Origin: Caulobacterales bacterium
Lineage (GTDB): Bacteria > Pseudomonadota > Alphaproteobacteria > Caulobacterales > Parvularculaceae
DNA: 64,000 bases
Reading direction: 5' to 3'
Assembly (NCBI GenBank): GCA_020638525.1
Contig: JACKIL010000006.1
Span: forward strand, 62,001 to 126,000
Part shown: piece after piece, positions 8,934 through 17,377 of the stretch
Position numbering within the stretch: position 1 is the stretch's first letter
How the letters are laid out: every line of letters starts with the position of its first letter
The notes under the pieces: generated by a model
Seen by the model: only the letters and a program-made list of their open reading frames with translations
Databases searched by the model: none
Told to the model about the DNA's origin: nothing
Program-made: the position numbers and the translations under genes

Positions 8934-10628
8934 CTAGAATTCCAGGGTTAGCCCCGCCACAGCAGCATTTTCGTCGTAACGGAGGAGATCGAAGTCGGCG
9001 AAACGCTTCGTGTGCGAGTACTCAGCAAACGCCGAAAGGTTTTCGTAGAGACGATAGGACGCGCCGATACGGCCCCCGATCGTGTCAGTTCGCCCGTTAT
9101 TGAGTGCAAAAAGCAAGCACGCCGAGACCGGATCGAAGAGCGGCGCGTTGACATCAAATCCGAAAAGGAACGGGCTGGTCAGGCATGTCGCCTGATCGAC
9201 ATCCGTTTTGGCGCCGCGATAGAACACGCCGCCATAAGCCGTCACGCGGCGCGATACTTCGCGGCGGACGTTGAGATTCCCTGATATGATCTCGTTCTGA
9301 CGGAAGCCGAAATCTGTATTCTGATAGTTCCCGGCCAAATCGATTTCAGTCCGATCATAGGCGCCGCGCAGCTGCGCAAAGGCGACCTTGGAAACGCCAA
9401 GACCGGCGGTTTGAGATGTAACGCCCCGATAGGCGAAGCGATTGGCGATGTCGATGACCGTGTCAGCCGGCAACGCTGCACCCTGACGCAACTGGTCGGC
9501 GAAATCGAGTGTCATTCGAAGCTGATCGACGAACTGCGAATTCACAAGCTGCGCGCGCGTATCAAACGACTGCCCCGCGCCGGCCGTGAATGAAAGCCTG
9601 CTCGAGATATCGTAGCTGAGAGAGGCGTCGATGAAATCATTGTCGTAACGACGACCATACTCGATTCTGACGTTCGAACGACGCCCCGGGCGTGCGGTGA
9701 AACCCGCGCGCCACCACCAGCCGGAAAGCGCGCCATCGTCGAACACGCCCGGCAGAGTCTCGGTGTGGATGTCGTCATAACCGACAGCGCCGCTGAGAGC
9801 GAAGGTCGAGGTTAGCGAAATTGCGGCCTCGGCTGTCCCTGTCGCCTGTTCGTATTTGAACTCCGGGAAGATGATGGAACCGTCTTCAATCGTGCGATTG
9901 CCATAACCTGAAAGCGAGACGCGAATCCTGTCGAAGCGCGTGCCCGTGTTATAGGAGGCGAGCACTTCATGCGACTTCGAGTCGTTGAGGAAGTTCCCGC
10001 TGAAAGGGTTCGCGCCCGCATTTTCATCGTCAATGAAGACCTGTGAGAACCGGTAACGCGCCTGAACAGACGACTGGTCGGAGAATTCGTGATAGATGTA
10101 GGGGCTCGCAGAGTATGTGTGCACATTGGCGCGCTGATTGCGCGCCGACGCGACATTCTCTGAAAAGCGCGCATTATCGCCAAGCAATTGACGCGAAGTC
10201 GAGCCGGCGAAGTCCACATAGAGCATGTTGTCGGCGACTGTCAGCGTGCTCGCTGCGCCGATATTCTGGTTCAGGTAGAAATCGGAATTGTCCGTGCGGA
10301 AACCAAGATCAAGATCGCCGTTGATAATGCCGGTGAAGCGCTGCGTCGAATAGATCGCAGCTCCCGACAGAAGCGTCGAAAGAAGCGCGGCGCCGTCTTC
10401 GCTGCCAGGTGGGGCAAGCTCGATATTGTCGCTGTAACCGACGCGCGGGCTTACCGAGGCGGCGTAACCATAATAGTCGGAGCGCATGCGCAGCGGCGCG
10501 CTATCGTCTTCAAGTACGCCCTGAACTTGCGCCACGGCGCCCGTACCGATGGCCAAGGCGACGCCGGCGAGGAGAGCCGCGCGGACATGCCCGCTCCTCA
10601 TCCGAAGTCTCATCGACTGATTGCGCAT
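8934..10628 (-). CDS. Outer-membrane beta-barrel protein of the EPS/PEP-CTERM locus
   Basis: A 564-residue exported protein. A signal peptide covers about residues 1-34, with cleavage near GAVAQ. The rest shows the alternating polar/hydrophobic strands and aromatic ends of a beta-barrel, ending in the classic C-terminal signal LTLEF. It corresponds to the TIGR03016-type barrel of PEP-CTERM exopolysaccharide clusters and may conduct polymer across the outer membrane. The ATG at 10628 has an AGGGGA site; the frame is open to 10754, but that would overlap the kinase gene. Two cysteines near the C-terminus could form a disulfide. Confidence 0.85.
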   Translation of the reverse strand: MRNQSMRLRMRSGHVRAALLAGVALAIGTGAVAQVQGVLEDDSAPLRMRSDYYGYAASVSPRVGYSDNIELAPPGSEDGAALLSTLLSGAAIYSTQRFTGIINGDLDLGFRTDNSDFYLNQNIGAASTLTVADNMLYVDFAGSTSRQLLGDNARFSENVASARNQRANVHTYSASPYIYHEFSDQSSVQARYRFSQVFIDDENAGANPFSGNFLNDSKSHEVLASYNTGTRFDRIRVSLSGYGNRTIEDGSIIFPEFKYEQATGTAEAAISLTSTFALSGAVGYDDIHTETLPGVFDDGALSGWWWRAGFTARPGRRSNVRIEYGRRYDNDFIDASLSYDISSRLSFTAGAGQSFDTRAQLVNSQFVDQLRMTLDFADQLRQGAALPADTVIDIANRFAYRGVTSQTAGLGVSKVAFAQLRGAYDRTEIDLAGNYQNTDFGFRQNEIISGNLNVRREVSRRVTAYGGVFYRGAKTDVDQATCLTSPFLFGFDVNAPLFDPVSACLLFALNNGRTDTIGGRIGASYRLYENLSAFAEYSHTKRFADFDLLRYDENAAVAGLTLEF

Positions 10629-10645
10629 TTTCTCATCCCCTGCGT

Positions 10646-11545
10646 TCACTGTTCGGAGGGCGCGCTCCCCGCGCCGCCCGTCGACGTATCGTCCTGACTG
10701 CGACCGTAGTCGCCATAGGAGCCGTAATAGGCTCCGCCTGGTCCTATGAGACACCGATTCAGCAAAAGGCTCACACTCGGATTCGCGTCTAAAAGTTCAT
10801 CCAGCGCAGCAGAGACCCCAGCCTCCGGCGTCGCATCCGCCTCTACGACGAAGATAACCTCATCCACGTGACGGGCGAGCATCACCGCTTCCGTCGTCGC
10901 CAGCACAGGCGGGGCGTCGATAATGACAAGCCGCCCGGCGCGACGCAGGGAGAGTTCGTTGAAAAGGCGCTGCGCCTCAGCTGACCCAAATAGATCCGCC
11001 GCGCGGGGGACGGGAGATCCTTCCGGCAGGACGCTGAGAGGAGCCTGGCGCGCCTTGAGGCTCAAAGCCGCGGCCGACAAGGTCGGATCTAGCAGCCGAT
11101 CGGTGAGGCCCTTGGACGCCGGAAGATCAAAATGAGCGCGCACTTTCGGGCGCGGCGTATCGGCGTCGACGAGCAGCACCTCCATCTCCTCCTCGCAGGC
11201 GAGGCTGAGCGCGAGATTGATGGAGCAGAACGTCTTGCCCTCGCCGGGGCGCGTCGAGGTCACCATGACGAGATTGCGCTGGCGACCGCCTTTTCGGATC
11301 ATTCGCTTCTCGCCGCTCGCATTTCGAAGGCCAAGTCGGCGCAAAAGGCCGCGCTTGATCGCTCGCAATTCCAGGCTGAGGCGAGAAGAACGATCGCCGG
11401 GATTGTAGAATCCCTGCGCGGCCAATGACGCAAAGTCGAGATCGAACTGAGGCGCAGCCGCAGCCGGCTTCTCTTCGGGCAGGGGTTCGCCAAGCGCGCC
11501 AAAAGGATCGTCGACGCCGCCGCTGGCTTTTTCGATGAGGCCCAT
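10646..11545 (-). CDS. Exopolysaccharide tyrosine autokinase (CpsD/BY-kinase type)
   Basis: A 299-residue cytoplasmic P-loop kinase that regulates polymer length together with the chain-length protein. Visible motifs are Walker A TSTRPGEGKT, Walker A' VLLVDADTPRP and Walker B LVIIDAPPV. A C-terminal tyrosine cluster (YYGSYGDY) is the typical autophosphorylation tail. It resembles the TIGR03018 PEP-CTERM kinase. The ATG at 11545 overlaps the stop of the chain-length gene (TAATG), so kinase and activator are translationally coupled. A GTG six bases upstream is possible but unneeded. Confidence 0.93.
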   Translation of the reverse strand: MGLIEKASGGVDDPFGALGEPLPEEKPAAAAPQFDLDFASLAAQGFYNPGDRSSRLSLELRAIKRGLLRRLGLRNASGEKRMIRKGGRQRNLVMVTSTRPGEGKTFCSINLALSLACEEEMEVLLVDADTPRPKVRAHFDLPASKGLTDRLLDPTLSAAALSLKARQAPLSVLPEGSPVPRAADLFGSAEAQRLFNELSLRRAGRLVIIDAPPVLATTEAVMLARHVDEVIFVVEADATPEAGVSAALDELLDANPSVSLLLNRCLIGPGGAYYGSYGDYGRSQDDTSTGGAGSAPSEQ

Positions 11546-13086
11546 TACCACACATCCCCCGTTTGGCCGATGCTTGCAGTTTGCGCGCCAGCGATATCGG
11601 TGGCGTCAGGAAGGCGCCACACCGTCAGATAGGTGTAAATGACCGCAAGAACCGCGAGGCCGGCGCACGCGCCAGCAAGTTTCAGGACGTCAGAGCGCCG
11701 CGCCGTTTTCTGGATTGCCGATTGGACGGTGCCAATCGATCCCAGCACAGGCAATCCAAAAGCGCGCTGCAAATCGGCCGCCTGAGTGTAGGAGCGATCG
11801 AGATAGGTGAGCACCAGCGCCAACGCGGCGCCACCACCGAAAGCCATAAGAAACACGGCGAAAATCAGAAGCATTCGCGGGGGCGCTACGGGCCTGATCG
11901 CGACAGTCGGGCGCTCGAAAATCTGATACTCGACGCCTTGCCCACCCGCGCTGAGGCTCGCGGTCAGCGAAAGGCGGTCGCGACGAGACACCAGCTCTTC
12001 ATAACTCTTCTGCGTCTGTTCGTAGTCGCGAATAATGCGCTGCAGTTCGGCCTCAACAGCCGGCGCTTCGCCGGTTGCGATTGCAAGCGCGTTCAAGTCA
12101 GTGCGAAGGCGCTCCTCGCGGGCCTTGAGGTCGGCGACGCCGCCTTCAGCCGCGCGCAGCTCATTTCTGATCCGTGTATACTCAGGGTTTTCCGGCAGCG
12201 CGTCCGCACCGGCGTTTTCAAGCTGCTCAATACGCGCTTTGAGCACCTGAATGTCCGGATAGCTTTCTTCATATTGGCTGCGCAGCTGGGCAATCTGAAC
12301 TTTCAACGTGTCAAGTTCATTGCCGGCCGTCGCGCGCGCCGTTGAGGAAAGAAGGTTTCTCAGCGATGCGACGCGGCGCTGCTCGGAAGCCAGCTGATCG
12401 CCAATTCGGGCGAACTCTGTTTCCTTCTGTTCACGCTGCCGCTCCTTGCCCTCGATAATGGCAAGCTCTTCGCCATGCAGGCGACGAAACTCGGCGACTT
12501 CTTTTTCTTTCGACGTAAGGCGCTCGTCGAATTCCTTGATCTTGGCGTCAAGAAGACGCTTAGCCTCTTCTTTCTCGGCGAGGCTCGCCCCGAGATCCTG
12601 TTCGATAAGCAGGTTCAGCACCGCATCGACGACATTCTTCGCCATCACGGGCTCGCCGTAGCGATAGGTGATGTTGAAGTACATGTTCATCGGGCTTTCG
12701 ACTTTGATCTTCTCGCCCACCCAATCGATCATGCCTTCAAGCTTGGCGCGCCGTTCGACTTCCGTCCGCGCCTCAATCTCTTTATCGAGACCGGCCCGAT
12801 AGATGATTTCCTCAACGTTCGGGCGGGAAAGGAGCTGTTGTCGAATGACGTCAACGCGCTGCTCATAGTTAGGCCGCGCGGTGACGCCAGTCATGACCGG
12901 ATCAAGGATCGTTTCCGTTTGAACGTTAACTTGCGCTCGAGACTCATACTGATCCGGCAAAAGCCACACGCCGAACCAGCCAACGAGCGCGAAGAGCCAA
13001 GCGCAGGCGATGACAATCCACCGCCGGCGCCAAAGCCCAACGCCGTAACGGACCACCGGTCGAGGTAAATTTGAAATCTCAAACAC
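11545..13086 (-). CDS. Polysaccharide chain-length determinant (Wzz/GNVR family)
   Basis: A 513-residue inner-membrane co-polymerase of the TIGR03007 (PEP-CTERM) type. It has an N-terminal helix (about 22-43), a long periplasmic coiled coil rich in E, R and K (about 150-380), and a second helix near 405-427, followed by a third hydrophobic segment near residue 470. It sets polymer length and activates the kinase encoded just downstream. The start is GTG at 13086, preceded by GAGGGT. The stop/start overlap with the kinase supports joint function. Confidence 0.92.
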   Translation of the reverse strand: MFEISNLPRPVVRYGVGLWRRRWIVIACAWLFALVGWFGVWLLPDQYESRAQVNVQTETILDPVMTGVTARPNYEQRVDVIRQQLLSRPNVEEIIYRAGLDKEIEARTEVERRAKLEGMIDWVGEKIKVESPMNMYFNITYRYGEPVMAKNVVDAVLNLLIEQDLGASLAEKEEAKRLLDAKIKEFDERLTSKEKEVAEFRRLHGEELAIIEGKERQREQKETEFARIGDQLASEQRRVASLRNLLSSTARATAGNELDTLKVQIAQLRSQYEESYPDIQVLKARIEQLENAGADALPENPEYTRIRNELRAAEGGVADLKAREERLRTDLNALAIATGEAPAVEAELQRIIRDYEQTQKSYEELVSRRDRLSLTASLSAGGQGVEYQIFERPTVAIRPVAPPRMLLIFAVFLMAFGGGAALALVLTYLDRSYTQAADLQRAFGLPVLGSIGTVQSAIQKTARRSDVLKLAGACAGLAVLAVIYTYLTVWRLPDATDIAGAQTASIGQTGDVW

Positions 13087-13145
13087 AGAACAGACCCTCA
13101 GTTCACCTCGGCGAACGATCCGAGCCCGGACAACCCCGGACTCGC

Positions 13146-13796
13146 CTAGAACACGCTTTCCGGGATCAGGATGACATCACCCGGGAGCACCGGCACATTA
13201 GCCGCGATGTTGCCCTTGCGGAGCAAATCATCGAGCTTCAGCCGGTAAGATTTACGGCCTTCGCCTTTGCCGCGGATCAGCACCGCTTTGTTACCTGCGG
13301 CGAATTCAGTAAGACCGCCGACAGCGACCATGACATCGAGCACGGTCATGCCAGATTGATAGGGAAGCGCAATCGGCTTTTGCGCCTCGCCGAGAACGCG
13401 GACCTGTTGGTCGAACGTGCTCGTGAAGTCGCTGACGATAACAGTCACTTCCGGCGCCTTCACATATTGCAGAAGCGCTTTTTCAAGATCATCCGAAAGT
13501 TGCGACGGCGTTTTGCCGGCGGCGACCATATCTTCGACGAGCGGCGTCGAAATGCGTCCGTCTGGGCGGACGGTCACCTTCGTTGAAAGCTCTGGCGCGC
13601 GCCAGACAAAGACTTCGAGTTGGTCGAGCGGCCCAATCAGATAGTCAGGGGCCGTGGCGGCGACTTCTTCTGCTGTTTGCGGAGCGACGCGAAGTTGATC
13701 CGCGCTGCCAAGATGGCCCGTAGAGCCGCAGCTAACGAGCAAGAGCGCGGCGAAAGCCGCGGCGATGCTGCGTAAGGTCATAGAGAAAATCCTCAT
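13146..13796 (-). CDS. Polysaccharide export lipoprotein (Wza/TIGR03027 type)
   Basis: A 216-residue export protein. The signal peptide ends in the lipobox LLVSC (C about 23), predicting an outer-membrane lipoprotein. A poly_export domain follows (DYLIGPLDQLEVFVWRAPELS, about 51-130), then a SLBB-like segment (VRVLGEAQKPIALPYQSGMTVLD). It is shorter than E. coli Wza, as usual for this subgroup, and probably works with the beta-barrel encoded downstream. An alternative ATG lies five codons in. Confidence 0.92.
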   Translation of the reverse strand: MRIFSMTLRSIAAAFAALLLVSCGSTGHLGSADQLRVAPQTAEEVAATAPDYLIGPLDQLEVFVWRAPELSTKVTVRPDGRISTPLVEDMVAAGKTPSQLSDDLEKALLQYVKAPEVTVIVSDFTSTFDQQVRVLGEAQKPIALPYQSGMTVLDVMVAVGGLTEFAAGNKAVLIRGKGEGRKSYRLKLDDLLRKGNIAANVPVLPGDVILIPESVF

Positions 13797-13911
13797 CGTT
13801 ATATGCCTGTCACGCGCGCCGCTGTGGGGCGACTCGCCTCGTTAGTGTACTGGTTCAGCAAATCCTTTGCCATGCGCGGCTCCCCCATTCCTTACGCAAG
13901 GCGCTGCCGAA

Positions 13912-16074
13912 TCAGGTGCGAATCTCCAGATCTGCAGGGATCGCCGAAATTACGGCCCAAAAGGCGGCCTCGCGCATAACGCGAATGCCTTCCATAACAT
14001 CGCCGGCCCGAGACAACGCTGTACCGAATCGGGACGCCGCGACGGCGTCTTTCGGATTCGCGAGATACGCGAATCGCAGGGATTTCAGGGACTCGCCTCC
14101 CCCTTCTTTCCGATTATCCGCACTTCCATTGTTTTCCCCAGCGGGCGGCCGCACGGATTGAAGAAACGCTTCCGCTTCATCGGCCTTGCCAATTTTGGCC
14201 ATAGCGCTTCGGAACGCTTCCACCCTCTCTGGCGCGCTTGGCGCCGCTACGAGCGCCGCGCGCGCCGAAACGGCAGCCCATTCGTCCCGCCCCGCCCAGC
14301 TAAGAAGCTTTGCGGTCACCGGATCGGCAGGGCGTGCACGGCGCATCTTTTCTGCGAGAAGCGCCAGGCTCTCCAGCTCCCCCGAGCGAGAGAGCGCGAC
14401 GCCATAGAGCTCCGCTGAGTTCGGGTCTGCGACTAGCCTGCGTTCCTGATTCTCAAGCACTTCCGCTGCATCGTTGTTCCGCCCGGCGGCAACATAGGTG
14501 TGAGCGAGCAAGACCCGGATGGGAAAATTGTCCGCATCCTGCCTAAGCGCCGCCTCGAGAAGGTCTTGCGCTGACGCGAGATCCCACGCCCTTACAGCCA
14601 CTCTCACTCGGCCTTGAATCGCAGCCTGAAGCGCCGGCGCCTCTTCCAGCGCTTTGGTAAATGCCGCATCCGCAGCCGAATCCTCGCGAGCGGCCAGAAA
14701 CAGCTCTCCTGCGATTGTCATGGAGGCTGGGTCCCGCCCCGCCGCCGCCAGCACGCGCGCCGCATCCGCCGCATCAGCGCCGTTGCCGGAAGATAGAGTT
14801 CGTGCGCCATTGATAAGCGAGCGCACGCGCTGATACTGGGCGCGGTCCCGCACGGCGGCTCGCGAGTAAGGACCGAGCACGACTTCGCCAGGCGTCGGAG
14901 GCAGCCTCGTGCTGGCCATCCCCTTTGCAATTTCGATCGCCGACGCAAAGTCTCGACTGGCCAGCGCGAATGAAAGGCACAGAAGCCGCGCGCGGACGCC
15001 ATCGCCCGCCCCGGCCGCGAGTTGCCCAGCCGCCTCTAATCGACCCTCCGCGATCAAGCGATCGCCGTAAGCGGCGAGGATGACTTCATTGTCGGGCGCT
15101 TTCGCGCGCATTACACGCAACCGACGCTCGGCCTGTGCAAAGTCGCCAGCGCCGTCACGAATTGTCGCGATCAAGAGCGGTCCGTTAGGCTCGGCCTCCA
15201 ACCACTGCTCCAGCGGGCGAATCCGGCGCACAGCCGAGACATAGTCGCCTTTGGCCGCATCAAGCATGGCCAAGGATGTTTCAGCATACGGATCGAGCTG
15301 GCGTTTGCCGCGCTTCTTCGGCTGTCGCATCGCTGAAATCGCTGCCTCAGCCCCAGAGAAATCTCCTGCACGGATCAGAACCTCAATGCGTAGCATCGCC
15401 ACGCTCCGCGGCGACGCCTCAGCTTCTTCCGCTCTGGCCAGCGCGCTTTTCGCGGCATCGAGATCGTTATTGTCGAAAGCAAGCCGCGCGCGCAGGAGCC
15501 AAGCTTCTCCCAAAGCATCTCCGCCGGTGCGAAGCGCTTCACCTATGAGCGCACCAGCGCGATCAAAATCTCCAAGGCCGTAAGCCGCACGCGCGAGAAT
15601 CAGAAGCGTTCGCCCATTCAACCTTTCGGCCGCCGGCATTGTTGAGGTCAGCTCCGCCGCATCATCGAAACGCTGCATTCGAATGAGCGCTTCGGCGCGC
15701 ATATAGTCGCGCGCCAAACTCGTTTCCGAATCCAGGCTGTCCGCACGGAGCGTTTCCAGCGCGCCTTCATAATCGCCAGAAGAAAGAAGCGCTCGCGCCA
15801 ACTCCATTCGAAGGGATTCGCTTGGGCGCGCCCTGTAAGCGGCCCGCAACATGTCCGCCGCCCGGGAATACTCACCCTGCTGCATCAACGAGCGAGCAAG
15901 CTCGGCAGGCCCCTCTCGCCCCTCGCCAACACGAGTGTGCGGCATCAATGTGATGATAACGACAACAACGGATGCGACGGCCGCCGCGAGTTTCGCAGCT
16001 CCGAATCTTCCAAACCGCCGATCGGCCCAGGCGATTATTGCTTCCGCTCTCAAATAGCGCGGAATTGCAATCAT
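13912..16074 (-). CDS. Membrane-anchored tetratricopeptide-repeat protein of the EPS operon
   Basis: A 720-residue protein with one N-terminal membrane helix (about 27-45) and a long series of TPR-like helical repeats filling most of the rest. Repeats have the small-residue pattern (for example LARSLMQQGEYSRAADMLRAAYRARPS). The C-terminus ends with a less regular segment. It is comparable to the TPR proteins of PEP-CTERM loci but lacks a lipobox, so it is anchored by the helix instead. The ATG at 16074 lies one base after the sugar-transferase stop and has GGAAG upstream. Likely a periplasmic scaffold; the exact role is unknown. Confidence 0.82.
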   Translation of the reverse strand: MIAIPRYLRAEAIIAWADRRFGRFGAAKLAAAVASVVVVIITLMPHTRVGEGREGPAELARSLMQQGEYSRAADMLRAAYRARPSESLRMELARALLSSGDYEGALETLRADSLDSETSLARDYMRAEALIRMQRFDDAAELTSTMPAAERLNGRTLLILARAAYGLGDFDRAGALIGEALRTGGDALGEAWLLRARLAFDNNDLDAAKSALARAEEAEASPRSVAMLRIEVLIRAGDFSGAEAAISAMRQPKKRGKRQLDPYAETSLAMLDAAKGDYVSAVRRIRPLEQWLEAEPNGPLLIATIRDGAGDFAQAERRLRVMRAKAPDNEVILAAYGDRLIAEGRLEAAGQLAAGAGDGVRARLLCLSFALASRDFASAIEIAKGMASTRLPPTPGEVVLGPYSRAAVRDRAQYQRVRSLINGARTLSSGNGADAADAARVLAAAGRDPASMTIAGELFLAAREDSAADAAFTKALEEAPALQAAIQGRVRVAVRAWDLASAQDLLEAALRQDADNFPIRVLLAHTYVAAGRNNDAAEVLENQERRLVADPNSAELYGVALSRSGELESLALLAEKMRRARPADPVTAKLLSWAGRDEWAAVSARAALVAAPSAPERVEAFRSAMAKIGKADEAEAFLQSVRPPAGENNGSADNRKEGGGESLKSLRFAYLANPKDAVAASRFGTALSRAGDVMEGIRVMREAAFWAVISAIPADLEIRT

Positions 16075-16075
16075 T

Positions 16076-16918
16076 CTATCTACTTCCAATCCCGAAAAGC
16101 GCCACGCGCACCGTCATGAACATGATGCTGACATCGAGCCACAGATTGAAATGCTTGATGTAATGAAGATCATATTCCAGCTTGATACGCGCATCTTCAA
16201 CTGACGCTCCGTATACATATTTTACTTGCGCCCAACCGGTAATGCCAGGTCGCACGGCGTGCCTCAAATGGTAATTTGGAATTTCCTTCTCTAACAGAGA
16301 CACGAATTCCGGACGCTCTGGCCGCGGTCCGACAAAGCTCATCTCACCCCGCAGAACGTTGATAGCCTGCGGAATCTCATCAATACGCGTTTTCCGGATG
16401 AAACGCCCGACGCGTGTCACGCGGTCATCGTTTTTTGCGGCCCATTGCGCGCCATTCTTTTCGGCGTCGCTGACCATCGACCGGAATTTTAAGATCTCAA
16501 AAGCACGGCCCCCAAGACCGATACGCCGTTGCCGGTATAGGATCGGGCCCGGACTATCGAACTTGATCGCAATCGCCGTCAACGCCATGAGCGGAGCGCA
16601 AATCAGCAACAAAGACACGGCCGCGGCAACATCAAGGGCGCGCTTGCCGAAACCTTCCGTCTCACGCTTGGCCGCCGCAGCATAGCCGCCCAGCTCTGCA
16701 GCAGTGAGATAGGTCGGATCAACCCTGTCCCTAGACTGTTCACGCAGCAGCGCGAGCGCTTCTCGTCCCGCTCGCAACTGCGAGTTGTGATCGATAGGTC
16801 GGCGAGACAGCCCCGCGCGCCACGCAGGGGCGAATCCATTCCGCGCAATAGCTATGACAATGAGCAGCGCCCCCAGCACAGGCGCAGCGTCCACCACACT
16901 CACAACCCAATCCCCCAA
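16076..16918 (-). CDS. Undecaprenyl-phosphate sugar-1-phosphate transferase (bacterial sugar transferase)
   Basis: The priming enzyme that starts the repeat unit on the lipid carrier. The catalytic domain (about 90-280) has FGKRALDVAAA, the SPGPILYRQRRIG block, FRSMVSDAE, the KTRIDEIPQ box, FVGPRPERPEF and RPGITGWAQV. The usual four-helix N-terminal region and CoA-binding-like domain of the long (about 460-residue) family members are missing; only one helix (about 8-26) precedes the catalytic part. No ATG is available: the start is TTG at 16918 or a GTG a few codons later behind GGGGGA. First gene of the minus-strand operon. Confidence 0.9.
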   Translation of the reverse strand: MGDWVVSVVDAAPVLGALLIVIAIARNGFAPAWRAGLSRRPIDHNSQLRAGREALALLREQSRDRVDPTYLTAAELGGYAAAAKRETEGFGKRALDVAAAVSLLLICAPLMALTAIAIKFDSPGPILYRQRRIGLGGRAFEILKFRSMVSDAEKNGAQWAAKNDDRVTRVGRFIRKTRIDEIPQAINVLRGEMSFVGPRPERPEFVSLLEKEIPNYHLRHAVRPGITGWAQVKYVYGASVEDARIKLEYDLHYIKHFNLWLDVSIMFMTVRVALFGIGSR

Positions 16919-17377
16919 AGATCCGTCGACAGGCGCCTATGATCCTGTGCCAAAAGGCGGCTTCGTTTCTCAATGGAACAAACCGCCAAAGGCCAAGCAC
17001 AAGCCGTGCCTAACAAATCGTTAACATTTCAAATGTGTCAGAAATATGTGCCGCGGGACAAGAGGAAATGGAGGGTTTGGGATAAATTCTCCGCGTTTCT
17101 CCCTGCCCGCGATTCATCCCAATTGTTTCAACATGCAGTTGAACTGGCGCAGGTCTTGAAGCGGCGCGAATCCTGTACTTGCAGCGAGCTGGCTTCGGCT
17201 GGGCCGGCGAAAGAATTCTTGCGACGACGAACGAAATGAGGACGGACGACCTTTTCTGGCGGAGTCTCCAAACGACGCGGAAGCGATTGCAAACGCGATG
17301 CAAACGCGCATCCGCACAGTCACGCGCTTATTTGCAGCTTATTCCCGCACCACAGAGATCGTTCGTACCGTAACGAG
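16919..17377. other. Divergent control region between the EPS operon and the GT4-deacetylase gene
   Basis: 459 bases with no convincing gene. It must hold the promoters of both divergent units, but I see no clear -35/-10 pair. A 13-base perfect palindrome ACATTTCAAATGT lies at 17024-17036 in an AT-richer patch (17011-17050) and is the best operator candidate. Confidence 0.5.
17024..17036. promoter_or_regulatory. Palindrome ACATTTCAAATGT, candidate operator
   Basis: A perfect 6-1-6 inverted repeat in the AT-rich part of the divergent gap, about 105 bases upstream of the sugar-transferase start. The symmetry is seen directly; any regulator is unknown. Confidence 0.35.
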
